DNA of 64,000 nt from Cytobacillus solani (GTDB taxonomy: Bacteria > Bacillota > Bacilli > Bacillales > Cytobacillaceae), in NCBI RefSeq assembly GCF_001420595.1, contig NZ_LJIX01000006.1:2465058-2529057 (forward strand), written 5' to 3'. Each line of letters opens with the position of its first letter. The stretch's first letter is position 1. The notes beneath the pieces were generated by a model, which was not told where the DNA came from, did no database searches, and worked only from the letters and a program-made list of their open reading frames with translations. The position numbers and the translations under genes are program-made. Positions 8,119 through 18,352 of this stretch are shown here, piece after piece.

Positions 8119-8916
8119 TTAGCTATATTGCGAGCCAAACAAAGTAAAAGACTTTGTATCAAGAACAGGGTCAAAATGAATTTCAAATGGCCTTTCTCCT
8201 CTTTTACATAGGATATTATGTATAGGACTGTCCTCACTATGTGGCTGGCAAAAGTGAATTTCAAACGTTTCTCCTTTAAGTACTGCCTTTTTCACCGATG
8301 AATGTTCATCCATATGAATATCCGGTAAGGTACAATCAAATATATTTGCCCAATCCCTTGCTGCAGATTCGCAGTCATTCACAGCAACTTGAATAAAATG
8401 AATGGAATGTTTCGTTAGACTTTCATCCAAGTATCCAAGATCTTTCAAATCTTTCATCCGAGCCGAATCCTCTTGTTCCCATTCAATAAAAAATGGATAA
8501 GGTAAGCTCGATGAGTCTTTAATAAAAAGCATTTTCCACCTAATTATAGACCCATCTTGCCTTTTTCTGCTTCCATTAAAAATTGGATATGTTTGATATC
8601 CTTTATTCTCGATCTGTTCTTTCAAGTCAACCATATTATTCGTTCGGAAACAAATTTGACCAAACCCTTCTCCGTTCGTGAGATCTCTAACAAGTTGCAA
8701 GATTAAAGGATTAGCAGATTTAGAGGCAATTTCTGTATTCTCAATCGTTAAGTATTCAATATATGCTTCTCCAACATAAAGTAAACTATTATATGTCCCC
8801 CATTTTTCATGGCTTCCGCCCATAACAGCATGAAAACCGCGCATCTTCCATTTTTCTACTGCCACATTAGGATGTTCCTTAATAAAGTGAACAATATGAT
8901 CAAGTGCTAAGTTCAT
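8119..8916 (-). CDS. VOC-superfamily glyoxalase-like protein
   Basis: This 265-residue protein begins with LALDHIVHFIKEHPN, the start of a VOC (glyoxalase/bleomycin-resistance) module, and carries a second beta-alpha-beta set after residue 135 with HSIHFIQVAVND. It belongs to the Glyoxalase_3-like group whose substrate is generally unknown. His-Glu pairs (DHIVHF; EIHF) could bind a metal. The ribosome site AGAAGGAGTGATTCT precedes the ATG. A short frame with its own ribosome site lies 66 bases upstream and could be a leader. The protein is predicted to be soluble. Confidence 0.8.
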   Translation of the reverse strand: MNLALDHIVHFIKEHPNVAVEKWKMRGFHAVMGGSHEKWGTYNSLLYVGEAYIEYLTIENTEIASKSANPLILQLVRDLTNGEGFGQICFRTNNMVDLKEQIENKGYQTYPIFNGSRKRQDGSIIRWKMLFIKDSSSLPYPFFIEWEQEDSARMKDLKDLGYLDESLTKHSIHFIQVAVNDCESAARDWANIFDCTLPDIHMDEHSSVKKAVLKGETFEIHFCQPHSEDSPIHNILCKRGERPFEIHFDPVLDTKSFTLFGSQYS

Positions 8917-8982
8917 AGAATCACTCCTTCTTAGTATGATACTTCTATTGTAAATGGAAAAAGGGAAAGAAAAAAGAGAGCA

Positions 8983-9042
8983 TCAGCTGCAAGCACAAGA
9001 ATGAGCATGGATAAAAAATATCCACTTCGCTAATTTCATCAT
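8983..9042 (-). CDS. possible leader peptide, 19 residues, His/Cys-rich end
   Basis: The sequence TAGGAGAATGCA precedes ATGATGAAA, encoding MMKLAKWIFFIHAHSCACS. It lies upstream of the VOC gene on the same strand and is followed by CTCTCTTTTTTC. The peptide has a hydrophobic core and a HAHSCACS end. It could be a regulatory leader or simply chance; coding at this length cannot be proven from the sequence. Confidence 0.3.
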   Translation of the reverse strand: MMKLAKWIFFIHAHSCACS

Positions 9043-9225
9043 TGCATTCTCCTATAGATTTGCTTCCATTTTTCACCTATGTAGGGTAAACCACTTTTTT
9101 TCTTCACTTTTAAGGTTCAAAAGTCCTTTTTTTGTATTTTTTGAAAATGGGGGTTTTCAAATGTAGTAGAAACGATTAAAATGAATGAAAGCTTCATATT
9201 CAATCCATTACAGGAGGTATGCAGA

Positions 9226-9357
9226 ATGAAGATTATGAGTAATGAACAATTGGTCGTCTCGTATCGTGATGCATTAAAGTCTGGGTTAGAGAAAGAATGG
9301 ATTAGGATATTGAAAATGGAGATTACAAAACGAGGTTTAAAACCATTTAAAAAGTAA
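9226..9357 (+). CDS. sda: sporulation checkpoint protein Sda
   Basis: This 43-residue protein matches the helical-hairpin pattern of Sda (B. subtilis Sda is 46 residues): an LS-E-L--SY--A start, a turn, then a second helix WIRILKMEITKRGL equivalent to FIELIENEIKRRSL. Sda binds the dimerisation/phosphotransfer domain of sporulation kinases such as KinA and KinB and blocks entry into sporulation when replication is perturbed. AGGAGGT at 9212-9218 is an ideal ribosome site. A KinB-like kinase is encoded in the same window at 34629. I did not find clear DnaA boxes upstream. Confidence 0.85.
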   Translation: MKIMSNEQLVVSYRDALKSGLEKEWIRILKMEITKRGLKPFKK

Positions 9358-9377
9358 ATGAGAAAATTTCAGAAGTG

Positions 9378-9412
9378 GAGCGACAGGTTTTGATGCCTTT
9401 CGCTCTTTTTTA
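9378..9412 (+). terminator. terminator of sda
   Basis: GAGCGA (9378-9383) and TCGCTC (9400-9405), with inner AGG/CCT pairing, are followed by TTTTTTATTTTTTT. Confidence 0.8.
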
Positions 9413-9443
9413 TTTTTTTAAAATAGTTCGCATGATACAAAAA

Positions 9444-9470
9444 AGCAGGGTGTCAAACATCCACCCTGCT
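9444..9470 (-). terminator. terminator of odhAB
   Basis: AGCAGGGTG and CACCCTGCT arms flank a nine-base loop; on the reverse strand the stem is followed by TTTTTTG. It lies just after the odhB stop. Confidence 0.9.
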
Positions 9471-9477
9471 TCCTCTA

Positions 9478-10737
9478 TTACGCTTCAAATAATAATGATT
9501 CAGGATCTTCAATTAATTCTTTCACTCTAGATAAGAAAGTAACTGCCTCTTTACCGTCGACAATACGATGGTCATAAGACAAAGCAATATACATCATTGG
9601 ACGATTCTCCATACGCTCTGCATCAATAGCAACTGGACGCAGTTTAATGGAATGCATGCCTAAGATGCCGACTTGTGGTCCATTAAGAATAGGTGTGGAT
9701 AATAGAGAACCAAAAACCCCGCCATTTGTAATCGTAAATGTTCCTCCTTGCAGATCTTGTAAGGCTAATTTGTTGTTTCTTGCCTTTTCGGCAAGATCTA
9801 AAATATCCTTTTCGATTTCCGCAAAGTTTTTACGGTCTGCATCGCGTACGACTGGTACGACTAGACCTTCGTTCGCAGACACGGCAATCCCGATATCATA
9901 GAATTTTTTCAGAACGAGTTCATCACCTTGAATTTCTGCATTTAATAAAGGGCTTCTTTTCAATGCAGCAACAACAGCTTTTGTGAAGAAGGACATAAAT
10001 CCAAGTTTCACGTCATTTTCTTCCAAAAACTTATCCTTACGTCGTTTTCGCAAGTTCATTACATTTGTCATATCTACTTCATTGAACGTTGTCAGCATCG
10101 CTGCTGTTTGCTGTACTTCTACTAGTCGATTGGCAATCGTTTGACGGCGGCGGGTCATACGAATACGCTCAACTTCTTTACCAGCAGGCTGAACGGCAGG
10201 TGCACCCTGCTGCTTTGGAACTGGTGTTGCTTGCTGCTTCACTTCCTCACGAGGGCTAAAGGATGATATATCTTGAGCACGAACACGTCCAAGCGGATCA
10301 ACTGTCGGCACTTGTGTCAGATCAATCCCTTTCTCACGAGCCATTTTTCTTGCAGCAGGAGATGCGATCGGACGCTGTCCCTTCTGCTCATTGCTTACAT
10401 GAACCGTTTCTTCTTGTAAGGCAGCGTGTTTCGGTGCCTCTTGAATTGGAGCTATTTCTGTTACGGCTTGAGGTTCAGCTGCTGACTCAGCAGCTGCTTC
10501 CCCGCTTTCATCAACTACGGCAATCGTTTCACCGACATTAACTGTATCGCCTTCCCCTGCTCTAACTTCCTTTAAAATCCCACTATGCTCTGAAATGATC
10601 TCGACATTTACTTTATCTGTTTCAAGCTCAACAACATAGTCCCCTTTATTTACGAAATCACCTGGTTTTTTTAACCATTGGGCGATCGTTCCTTCTGTAA
10701 TCGATTCAGCTAGTTCCGGTACTTTTATGTCTGCCAC
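9478..10737 (-). CDS. odhB: 2-oxoglutarate dehydrogenase E2 (dihydrolipoyl succinyltransferase)
   Basis: This 419-residue protein is ordered as lipoyl domain (lipoyl lysine in ETDKVNVEI, Lys42), a flexible Ala/Pro/Gln linker, an E1/E3-binding segment ([20 protein letters not shown], about residues 122-160) and a catalytic domain with the His-Asp motif SYDHRIVDG near the C-terminus. It transfers the succinyl group to CoA in the TCA cycle. The start is GTG at 10735-10737, after GGAGGAAATTAAG, one base beyond the odhA stop, so the pair is translationally coupled. E3 (pdhD) is not nearby, as is usual in Bacillus. Confidence 0.96.
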   Translation of the reverse strand: MADIKVPELAESITEGTIAQWLKKPGDFVNKGDYVVELETDKVNVEIISEHSGILKEVRAGEGDTVNVGETIAVVDESGEAAAESAAEPQAVTEIAPIQEAPKHAALQEETVHVSNEQKGQRPIASPAARKMAREKGIDLTQVPTVDPLGRVRAQDISSFSPREEVKQQATPVPKQQGAPAVQPAGKEVERIRMTRRRQTIANRLVEVQQTAAMLTTFNEVDMTNVMNLRKRRKDKFLEENDVKLGFMSFFTKAVVAALKRSPLLNAEIQGDELVLKKFYDIGIAVSANEGLVVPVVRDADRKNFAEIEKDILDLAEKARNNKLALQDLQGGTFTITNGGVFGSLLSTPILNGPQVGILGMHSIKLRPVAIDAERMENRPMMYIALSYDHRIVDGKEAVTFLSRVKELIEDPESLLFEA

Positions 10738-10738
10738 C

Positions 10739-13579
10739 TTAATTTCCTCCCTCTTGCTTGTGCATAAATGCTTCTTCTATTATTCGTGCTTGTTCTTTTT
10801 TATGGACATTTGGATCCCCTTCAGAAGGGCTAGATCTTCTGCGTCTGCCAATATAGGAAACATCTATTTCCTTCTGTGCAATAAATTGTAATCTTGGTTC
10901 AACAAAATTCCATGAACCCATATTTTTTGGTTCTTCTTGTACCCAAACCATTTCCTTTAAGTTTGGATACCGTTTCATTATAGTTTGAATCGTTTCCAAC
11001 GGGAATGGGTAGATTTCTTCTACTCGTAAAAGATGGAACCACTCTTGGTTATCAACATTTTTTAGGTTATCTGCTAAATCAATAGCCATTTTTCCTGTGG
11101 AGAGAACAAGCCGAGTTACTTTATCCGTATTTTGACCTAAACCAGGCTGCTCAATAACTGATTGAAAATCGCCTTCACTCAGCTCATGTCCGCTAGAAGC
11201 AACGAGCGGATGACGTAATAGACTCTTCGGTGCCATAATGACAAGCGGACGAACCTCTTCACGTTTCAGAATCGCTGCCTGTCTACGTAAAATATGAAAA
11301 TATTGTGCAGCCGAAGTCAAGTTAGCTACAGTCCAGTTATTTTCAGCGGCTAGTGTTAAGAATCTTTCTAAGCGTGCACTCGAGTGCTCAGGACCTTGTC
11401 CTTCATAACCATGTGGCAACAGCATGACAAGCCCGGATTTTTGTCCCCATTTTGCTCTGCCCGCAGCGATGAATTGATCGAATATCACCTGTGCAGAGTT
11501 AGCAAAATCTCCAAATTGTGCTTCCCATAAAACGAGCGTTTCAGGTGCAAATACATTATAACCATATTCAAAGCCAAGAACAGCTGCTTCTGATAATGGA
11601 CTATTATGAACGGCAAAGGAAGCCTTCGCCGATGATAATAAATGAAGTGGCGAATAGGATTTACCTGTGCTGCTGTCATGTAAAACAATATTTCGGTGGG
11701 CAAATGTGCCTCGTTCAGAATCTTGACCTGTCAGGCGGATAGGAGTTCCATCATGGAGAATGGATGCAAATGCTAAAGTTTCCGCATGACCCCAATCTAT
11801 CTTCTTTTCTCCGTCAAGAGCGCTCATTCTACGGTTTAGAATTTTGTCTAGCTTATTGAAAACAGTAAACTTTTCAGGCCATGTTAACAGCTCTCGGTTA
11901 ATTTCCTTAAGTTTTTCAAAAGGAACAGCTGTTTTGAGTTTTGGCAGGCCTTTTTCTACCGTTTCAGGCGGATTTAATTCTTCTGTTTCTTTTTTCGTTG
12001 CTGGTACTTTTTCATATGCAGCTTTCAGTTTTACTAATACGTCTTCTTCTATTTTGTCAGCTGTATCTTTGTTTATGATTAACTGATTTACTAGTTTCTT
12101 TCCATACAGTTCTTTTACCGTTGGCTGTTCATTAATGATTTTATACATTAATGGATTCGTTGCCATTGGCTCGTCCATTTCATTATGCCCAAAGCGGCGA
12201 TAACCGATAAGATCAATTAAGAAGTCTTTCTGAAACTTTTCACGGTATTCACTAGCAAATCTTGCTGCAGCTATACAGCTTTCCGGATCATCTGCGTTCA
12301 CATGCAAGATCGGAATCTCAAACCCTTTTGCGAGATCACTCGCATATCTAGTAGAACGTGAATCACGTGATTCTGTTGTAAAGCCGATTGTATTATTTGC
12401 AATGATATGGAGGGAGCCTCCAGTATTATATCCCTTCAACTGACCTAAGTTTAAAGTTTCTGCTACAATCCCTTGACCAGGGAATGCGGCATCCCCATGG
12501 ATAATTATAGACATTGCCGAGTTTAAATTCTCAATTGGATAGCCTTTTGTTGATCGATTATCCTGTGCTGCTCGTGTAAATCCCTCGACAACAGAACCGA
12601 CAAATTCAAGATGACTTGGGTTATTTGCCAATGTCAAACGTGTCACTGTAGTATTTTCGTCTTTAATTTGTTTATCAAGTCCAAGATGATATTTCACATC
12701 TCCTGTCCAGCCATAGCTAATCCCAATTGAACCTTCAGAAGGTACAAGCTCTTTATTTGGAGCATGCTGAAATTCAGCGAAAATCATTTCATACGGCTTC
12801 CCAAGCACATGGGCAAGCACATTTAAGCGCCCGCGGTGAGCCATGCCGATATTAATGGTTTTTGCCCCTTTTGATACAGATTCTGCAACTATTTCATCAA
12901 GTAAAGGCACCATTGAATCAAGCCCTTCAATTGAAAACCGTTTTTGACCGACAAATGTGCGATGAAGAAATTTTTCGAATTCTTCTACTTCAGTCAATCT
13001 TTTTAGAATCTTAGTTTTTTCTTCTTTTTGCAATTTCAGCTTTAAGCTGCCTGATTCAACTTTTCGGCGCAGCCAGTTCTTTTCATTTGCGTCATATACA
13101 TGGTGAAATTCAAATGCAATTGTACCCATATACATGCTTTTTAAGTATTCAATCGCATCATACGCATTCTTTAGCGGAATTGGCGCATCTTTACAGATGA
13201 CTCCAGCAGGGATTGCATACAAATCCTCTTCTATTAACCCGTAATGTGATAGCTCAAAAAGCATTTTTTCAGGTTCATGGTCATTTAATGGATAAATGTT
13301 TGCGGCAAGATGGCCGTATGTGCGAATATTATCTGCCAGACGTATAGCAGACAATGTTTTTTCTAATTGCGGAACAGTTTGATTAACACCACTAATTTCC
13401 GTCTTCCCTGTACGATTTTCTACAACTGGAGATCCTGTTGTTTCAAAGTACGCTCTCATTTCAGGATCAACAGACTCAGGGTTTTCTAAATATGCTTCAT
13501 ATAGTTCAATGACATAGCCAAGGTTCGGGCCATGAAAGCCTTCAGCAAAAGGCTTTTCGCCATTCAATGGCTTTTTCAT
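10739..13579 (-). CDS. odhA: 2-oxoglutarate dehydrogenase E1 (decarboxylase)
   Basis: This protein of 946 residues, the usual Bacillus length, carries the thiamine-diphosphate fold: [19 protein letters not shown], the GDAAFPGQG segment, and the C-terminal transketolase-like region with [13 protein letters not shown] and [20 protein letters not shown]. It decarboxylates 2-oxoglutarate and transfers succinyl to OdhB. The ATG at 13577-13579 is chosen because TATGGAGGTCATTTTCC precedes it; 13 upstream in-frame codons lack a ribosome site. It forms an operon with odhB. Confidence 0.96.
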   Translation of the reverse strand: MKKPLNGEKPFAEGFHGPNLGYVIELYEAYLENPESVDPEMRAYFETTGSPVVENRTGKTEISGVNQTVPQLEKTLSAIRLADNIRTYGHLAANIYPLNDHEPEKMLFELSHYGLIEEDLYAIPAGVICKDAPIPLKNAYDAIEYLKSMYMGTIAFEFHHVYDANEKNWLRRKVESGSLKLKLQKEEKTKILKRLTEVEEFEKFLHRTFVGQKRFSIEGLDSMVPLLDEIVAESVSKGAKTINIGMAHRGRLNVLAHVLGKPYEMIFAEFQHAPNKELVPSEGSIGISYGWTGDVKYHLGLDKQIKDENTTVTRLTLANNPSHLEFVGSVVEGFTRAAQDNRSTKGYPIENLNSAMSIIIHGDAAFPGQGIVAETLNLGQLKGYNTGGSLHIIANNTIGFTTESRDSRSTRYASDLAKGFEIPILHVNADDPESCIAAARFASEYREKFQKDFLIDLIGYRRFGHNEMDEPMATNPLMYKIINEQPTVKELYGKKLVNQLIINKDTADKIEEDVLVKLKAAYEKVPATKKETEELNPPETVEKGLPKLKTAVPFEKLKEINRELLTWPEKFTVFNKLDKILNRRMSALDGEKKIDWGHAETLAFASILHDGTPIRLTGQDSERGTFAHRNIVLHDSSTGKSYSPLHLLSSAKASFAVHNSPLSEAAVLGFEYGYNVFAPETLVLWEAQFGDFANSAQVIFDQFIAAGRAKWGQKSGLVMLLPHGYEGQGPEHSSARLERFLTLAAENNWTVANLTSAAQYFHILRRQAAILKREEVRPLVIMAPKSLLRHPLVASSGHELSEGDFQSVIEQPGLGQNTDKVTRLVLSTGKMAIDLADNLKNVDNQEWFHLLRVEEIYPFPLETIQTIMKRYPNLKEMVWVQEEPKNMGSWNFVEPRLQFIAQKEIDVSYIGRRRRSSPSEGDPNVHKKEQARIIEEAFMHKQEGGN

Positions 13580-13991
13580 GGAAAATGACCTCCATAACTG
13601 AATTTGTATTAAATGCATAATAAACTATTTATCCACTTTTTAACATTAAATGATAATTATTAGAATAATAATATTTTTCAGAGGATAAATCGTTTTCAAA
13701 GCCATTCTACCACGTAAAACCCTGTTGTTCAAAGGTTTTTAATATGAAAATAGTGAAAAATATTTTTTTTATCTATTCCAAGGAAAAACTTATTCTAAAA
13801 AAGTGTTTATGATCCTTATAAATAAATGTTAAATGGTGCAATTAATTTTTTAATCACTTCCTTTTTCGAAAAATATATAGAAGAATAGATAGTTTACATA
13901 ATAATATTATTGTACCTTTACACATTTTTTTAAAATCCATTGACTTTTATTATAAGAATGTTGTAAAGTTTGAAATAATTAAATAATGATT
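13580..13991. other. intergenic region between odhA and the S-box leader
   Basis: This AT-rich region holds the divergent odhAB and met promoters. A cre-like site reading TTGAAAACGATTTA on the reverse strand (about 13685-13699) has one mismatch to the CcpA consensus and could mediate glucose repression of odhAB. A TTGACT box (13940-13945) with a weak TGTAAA-like -10 about 17 bases later probably serves the met leader. I see no gene here. Confidence 0.45.
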
Positions 13992-14155
13992 TCTTATCAA
14001 GAGAGGTCGAGGGTAAGGCCCGTAGACACCTCAGCAACCATTAATCTATGAGATTAATAAGGTGCTAATTCCTGCAAGTTTTATAACTTGAAAGATAAGA
14101 AGAACGGCTAATTATTGATTATGAAAAAGTCTTCTTCTTAAAGAAGGCTTTTTTT
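13992..14155 (+). ncRNA. S-box (SAM-I) riboswitch with intrinsic terminator
   Basis: The aptamer (13992-14100) has the canonical TCTTATCAAGAGAGGT start, GAGGGT..GGCCC, ACCTCAGCAACC, GGTGCTAATTCCTGC and closing AGATAAGA. A terminator follows: AAGTCTTCTT (14127-14136), loop CTTA, AAGAAGGCTT (14141-14150), then TTTTTTT. SAM binding should favour termination and shut off the downstream methionine operon. Confidence 0.97.
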
Positions 14156-14184
14156 TATTTTTATAGACAAAAGGAGTGTAAATA

Positions 14185-15306
14185 ATGCATAAGCTCGACA
14201 CAATCCTTGCCCAAATTGGCAATCGCAGCGAATTAGATACAGGAACAGTTAATCCACCCGTTTACTTTTCTACAGCCTATCGGCATGAAGGAATTGGACA
14301 ATCAACCGGATATGATTACATCCGTACCGGAAATCCAACACGCCAATTGCTTGAAAAGGCAATTGCTGAGCTTGAAGAAGGCGACCAAGGATTTGCGTGT
14401 AGTTCAGGAATGTCAGCTATTCTAACCGTCCTCTCCCTCTTTCAATCTGGCGATGAATTTATCGTTTCAAAGGATTTATATGGTGGTACTTATCGGCTTT
14501 TTGAACAGGGCTGTAAGCAATGGGGATTACGATGTAAATATGTTCAAACTTTTTCTGCTGAAGTCCTGGAAAAAGAAATTACTGAACGAACAAAGGCCAT
14601 TTTTATCGAGACACCAACGAACCCCTTAATGGAGCAAACCAATATCGAAGAGGTTGCTTATTTTGTGAAAAGGCATCAGCTTCTGCTGATTGTTGATAAC
14701 ACGTTTTTCACCCCCCTTTTACAGCAGCCCTTAAAACTAGGAGCAGATATTGTTATCCACAGTGCAACAAAATATTTAGGCGGCCATAATGATGTATTGG
14801 CAGGGCTTATCGTAGCTAAGGGCAAGGAAATCTGTGAAGCATTAGCTGCTAATCATAATGCTACAGGTGCGGTATTAAGTCCGTTTGACTCTTGGCTGCT
14901 TATACGTGGAATGAAAACACTATCTTTAAGAATGGAACGTCATGAAAGAAATGCAAAGGAAATTTTCAGATTTTTATTTGAACATGATGCCGTTACCGAT
15001 GTACTTTATCCAGGACGAGGCGGAATGATTTCATTCCGAATCAAAGATGAAGGATGGGTAAATCCGTTTTTACAAACTCTTCGCCTCATTACTTTTGCAG
15101 AAAGTCTTGGTGGAGTAGAAAGCTTTATAACATACCCTGCAACTCAGACACATGCTGATATTCCAGAACATATCCGGTTTGAAACAGGTGTATGCAATCG
15201 ATTACTGCGTTTTTCGGTCGGAATTGAGCATGTAGAAGATTTAATAAATGATTTAGAGCAGGCTTTTGCTAAAGCTCGGACGGAGGGTATGCAATGTGTG
15301 AGATAG
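14185..15306 (+). CDS. metI: cystathionine gamma-synthase / O-acetylhomoserine thiolyase MetI
   Basis: This 373-residue PLP enzyme of the Cys/Met metabolism family has the Schiff-base lysine in IHSATKYLGGHND and the substrate-binding YDYIRTGNPTR. By analogy with B. subtilis MetI it converts O-acylhomoserine with cysteine (or sulfide) to cystathionine (or homocysteine). The ribosome site AAAGGAGTG precedes the ATG, directly after the S-box terminator. Its end overlaps metC by 13 bases. Because it is first in a metI-metC-yitJ-metH unit, MetI is preferred over the many paralogous annotations. Confidence 0.92.
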   Translation: MHKLDTILAQIGNRSELDTGTVNPPVYFSTAYRHEGIGQSTGYDYIRTGNPTRQLLEKAIAELEEGDQGFACSSGMSAILTVLSLFQSGDEFIVSKDLYGGTYRLFEQGCKQWGLRCKYVQTFSAEVLEKEITERTKAIFIETPTNPLMEQTNIEEVAYFVKRHQLLLIVDNTFFTPLLQQPLKLGADIVIHSATKYLGGHNDVLAGLIVAKGKEICEALAANHNATGAVLSPFDSWLLIRGMKTLSLRMERHERNAKEIFRFLFEHDAVTDVLYPGRGGMISFRIKDEGWVNPFLQTLRLITFAESLGGVESFITYPATQTHADIPEHIRFETGVCNRLLRFSVGIEHVEDLINDLEQAFAKARTEGMQCVR

Positions 15307-16484
15307 AGTCATGGAGTTTTCAGACGAAGCTTCTTCATAATAGTCAAAAAATTGATCATCTAACTGGTGCAGTCAGTGTTCCAATTCATCATGCATCTAC
15401 CTTCCATCAGTATGATATCGATTCATTTGGAAAGTATGACTATAGCCGAAGCTTAAATCCAACGAGAGAAGCATTGGAAACGGTTATAGCTGATATGGAG
15501 GAAGGAACTAGAGGCTTTGCATTTTCTTCAGGAATGGCTGCAATTTCAACTGCATTCCTTTTATTGTCAAAGGGAGATCATGTAGTAATTACAGAGGATG
15601 TATACGGCGGAACATACCGCTTTGTAACTGAAGTGCTTTCAAGATATGGAATTAACCATACTTTTGTTGATATGACTGATTTAGATAATGTTAAGCAAGC
15701 TATTCGTCCAAATACAAAGGTCTTTTACGTTGAAACTCCATCCAATCCACTGTTGAAAGTAACGGATATTAAAGCAATCAGCTCGATCGCTAAGTCTCAT
15801 GGGGCTTTAACCTTCGTTGATAACACCTTCCTAACACCAGCATTACAAAAGCCATTAACTTTAGGAGCAGATGTAGTACTGCATAGTGCAACAAAGTTTT
15901 TATCTGGGCATAGTGATGTTGTTGCTGGTCTTACTGTAGTAAAGGACCCAGTTCTTGCAGATAAAATCGGATTTTTGCAAAATTCATTTGGAGCAGTGCT
16001 TGGTGTACAGGATGCTTGGCTCGTTCTACGCGGAATCAAAACGTTACATGTGAGACTTGCTCAATCTATCCAATCGGCCAAACAAATCGCCCAAGCCCTT
16101 AAGGAAAATCCAGCCATCAAAAATGTTTACTATCCTGGCCTGGAGGACCATCCACACTATGTTTTACAAGGCAGGCAAGCAAAAGATGCTGGTGCTGTCC
16201 TCTCATTTGAACTTGAAAATGAAAGTATATTAAGAGATTTTGTTTCAAAGGTGAAAATTCCTGTGTTTGCTGTGAGTCTTGGTGCTGTGGAATCCATCCT
16301 TTCCTATCCTGCAAAAATGTCCCATTCAGCCATGCCCCTTCATGAACGTGAAAAACGAGGAATTAGTAATAGTCTCCTTCGCCTTTCTGTTGGTTTGGAG
16401 AACTCAGAGGATTTATTAAGGGACTTTAAGACAGCACTATCTGCAAGTAGTTTCGAAGAAAAAGTATTTCATAGAGGAGGATGA
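15294..16484 (+). CDS. metC: cystathionine beta-lyase MetC
   Basis: This 396-residue PLP enzyme is paralogous to MetI; the PLP lysine is in [13 protein letters not shown], and [15 protein letters not shown] is the substrate-loop motif. It cleaves cystathionine to homocysteine, pyruvate and ammonia, completing transsulfuration. ATGTGTGAG at 15294 lies inside the last codons of metI (GGAGGGT just upstream), so translation is coupled. The C-terminal region [19 protein letters not shown] is typical of the family. Confidence 0.92.
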   Translation: MCEIESWSFQTKLLHNSQKIDHLTGAVSVPIHHASTFHQYDIDSFGKYDYSRSLNPTREALETVIADMEEGTRGFAFSSGMAAISTAFLLLSKGDHVVITEDVYGGTYRFVTEVLSRYGINHTFVDMTDLDNVKQAIRPNTKVFYVETPSNPLLKVTDIKAISSIAKSHGALTFVDNTFLTPALQKPLTLGADVVLHSATKFLSGHSDVVAGLTVVKDPVLADKIGFLQNSFGAVLGVQDAWLVLRGIKTLHVRLAQSIQSAKQIAQALKENPAIKNVYYPGLEDHPHYVLQGRQAKDAGAVLSFELENESILRDFVSKVKIPVFAVSLGAVESILSYPAKMSHSAMPLHEREKRGISNSLLRLSVGLENSEDLLRDFKTALSASSFEEKVFHRGG

Positions 16485-16486
16485 AA

Positions 16487-18352
16487 ATGAGTTTACTTGA
16501 AAGAATGAAAAATGAAATCCTCATTGCTGATGGAGCAATGGGTACCCTTCTCTATTCTTATGGGACAGATTGCTGCTTTGAAGAATTAAATATATCCCAA
16601 GCGGAACAAATCCAGCAAATTCATAAAGCATATATCCATGCGGGTGCAAACCTCATTCAAACAAATTCCTATGCTGCCAACTATATTAAGCTGCAAAGAT
16701 ATGGCCTTGAGGATAATGTAAAGGAAATCAATACTGCCGCAGTCCGAAATGCCCGAAAAGCTGCTGGAAAAGACAGCTATGTAGTTGGGACGATTGGCGG
16801 AATCCGAGGAATGAAGCCAAATATGGTTTTTCTTGAGGAGATAAAAAGAAGTTTTCGGGAGCAGCTCTATTGTCTCCTTCTTGAAGGGGTAGATGGTATA
16901 TTACTTGAAACGTATTATGACATTGAAGAACTGGAAAATGTACTCCAAATTGTTCGGAAAGAAACTGAATTACCTATTATTGCCCAGGTTTCCCTTCATG
17001 AAGTCGGTGTTCTTCAGGATCAAACACCGATTTCAAAAGCTATCGAACGTCTCGAGAATCTTGGTGCAGATGTTGTTGGGTTAAATTGCCGTCTTGGCCC
17101 CCATCATATGCTAGTAACATTAGAGGATATTCCCCTTCCTAGCCGAGCCTATTTATCGGCTTATCCAAATGCAAGTATCCCAGCTTATACGGATGGGAAA
17201 TTTCATTATGAAGGAGACCCAAATTATTTCAGACAATCTGCAAAAGCTTTTCGAAATCAAGGTGTTCGATTAATTGGCGGATGCTGCGGTACAACGCCTG
17301 ATCATATTCAAGCCTTTGCATCTGAACTCAAGGGCCTCCCTCCAATTTCAGAAAAATTAATTAAGAAACGTGAGCAGATACGTATTTCTGATGGAAATAT
17401 ACCTGTAAGAGAATATACTCCTTTAGAGGAAATCGTAAAAATGAGATCATCTGTTATTGTCGAACTTGATCCCCCTAAGCACCTTAATACAGCAAAATTT
17501 TTCGAGGGTGTGAAGGCTTTTAAGGAAATTGGAATTGATGCCATAACTCTTGCTGATAATTCACTAGCAACGCCAAGAATTTGTAATTCAGCACTAGGAT
17601 ATCGGGTTAAAAAGGAAATGGGCATGCGTCCATTGGTACACATTACATGCAGAGACAGGAATATTATTGGTCTTCAATCTCATTTGATGGGACTTCACAC
17701 ATTAGGACTATATGATGTATTGGCGTTAACCGGTGATCCGGCAAGAGTCGGTGATTTTCCTGGGGCTTCTTCCGTATACGATTTATCATCATTTGAGTTA
17801 ATTCAGATGATTAAACAATTTAATGAAGGGATTTCTGTCTCAGGAAAACATTTACAGGAACAATCGGTTTTTTCTGTTGGTGCTGCCTTTAATCCGAATG
17901 TTCGATCCATCGAAAAAGCCGTGCAAAGACTGGAAAAGAAAATTACTTATGGGGCAGATTATTTCGTTAGCCAGCCAGTTTTTTCGTTGGAAAAATTATT
18001 GGAAATCCATGGAGCGGTCAAACACTTAAAAAAGCCCATATACATTGGGATTATGCCATTAACAGGGAGTAAAAATACAGAGTTTCTTCATAATGAGGTA
18101 CCAGGAATAAAAATATCAGAAGAAATACGCAGCCGTATGGCCAATCTAAAGGATGACCCAGTCCATGCAGCTCGTGAAGGAGTAGCAATTGCGAAATCTT
18201 TAATCGATGCAGCATGTGAACTTTTTAATGGAATTTACTTGATAACACCGTTTATGCGTTTTGATCTTACTGCTGAATTAGCATTATATGCACATGAAGT
18301 GAGCGCTAAGATTACGAGGAGGAACAAAAATGCAAAAATCAGTATTAACTGA
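16487..18352 (+). CDS. yitJ: bifunctional homocysteine S-methyltransferase / methylenetetrahydrofolate reductase (YitJ)
   Basis: This protein of 621 residues has an N-terminal homocysteine-methyltransferase barrel ([13 protein letters not shown]; zinc cysteines in GLNCRLG and [10 protein letters not shown]) followed from about residue 330 by a MetF-type reductase ([29 protein letters not shown]). It should supply 5-methyl-THF for MetH and may itself methylate homocysteine. ATG at 16487 is preferred: the ribosome site AGAGGAGG directly abuts the in-frame ATG at 16481, leaving no spacing. It overlaps metH by 23 bases. Confidence 0.9.
   Translation: MSLLERMKNEILIADGAMGTLLYSYGTDCCFEELNISQAEQIQQIHKAYIHAGANLIQTNSYAANYIKLQRYGLEDNVKEINTAAVRNARKAAGKDSYVVGTIGGIRGMKPNMVFLEEIKRSFREQLYCLLLEGVDGILLETYYDIEELENVLQIVRKETELPIIAQVSLHEVGVLQDQTPISKAIERLENLGADVVGLNCRLGPHHMLVTLEDIPLPSRAYLSAYPNASIPAYTDGKFHYEGDPNYFRQSAKAFRNQGVRLIGGCCGTTPDHIQAFASELKGLPPISEKLIKKREQIRISDGNIPVREYTPLEEIVKMRSSVIVELDPPKHLNTAKFFEGVKAFKEIGIDAITLADNSLATPRICNSALGYRVKKEMGMRPLVHITCRDRNIIGLQSHLMGLHTLGLYDVLALTGDPARVGDFPGASSVYDLSSFELIQMIKQFNEGISVSGKHLQEQSVFSVGAAFNPNVRSIEKAVQRLEKKITYGADYFVSQPVFSLEKLLEIHGAVKHLKKPIYIGIMPLTGSKNTEFLHNEVPGIKISEEIRSRMANLKDDPVHAAREGVAIAKSLIDAACELFNGIYLITPFMRFDLTAELALYAHEVSAKITRRNKNAKISIN

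Noticed and set aside
9120-9225. DnaA boxes controlling sda
   Set aside because: No TTATCCACA-like sequence lies close upstream, so the known replication-linked control cannot be claimed.
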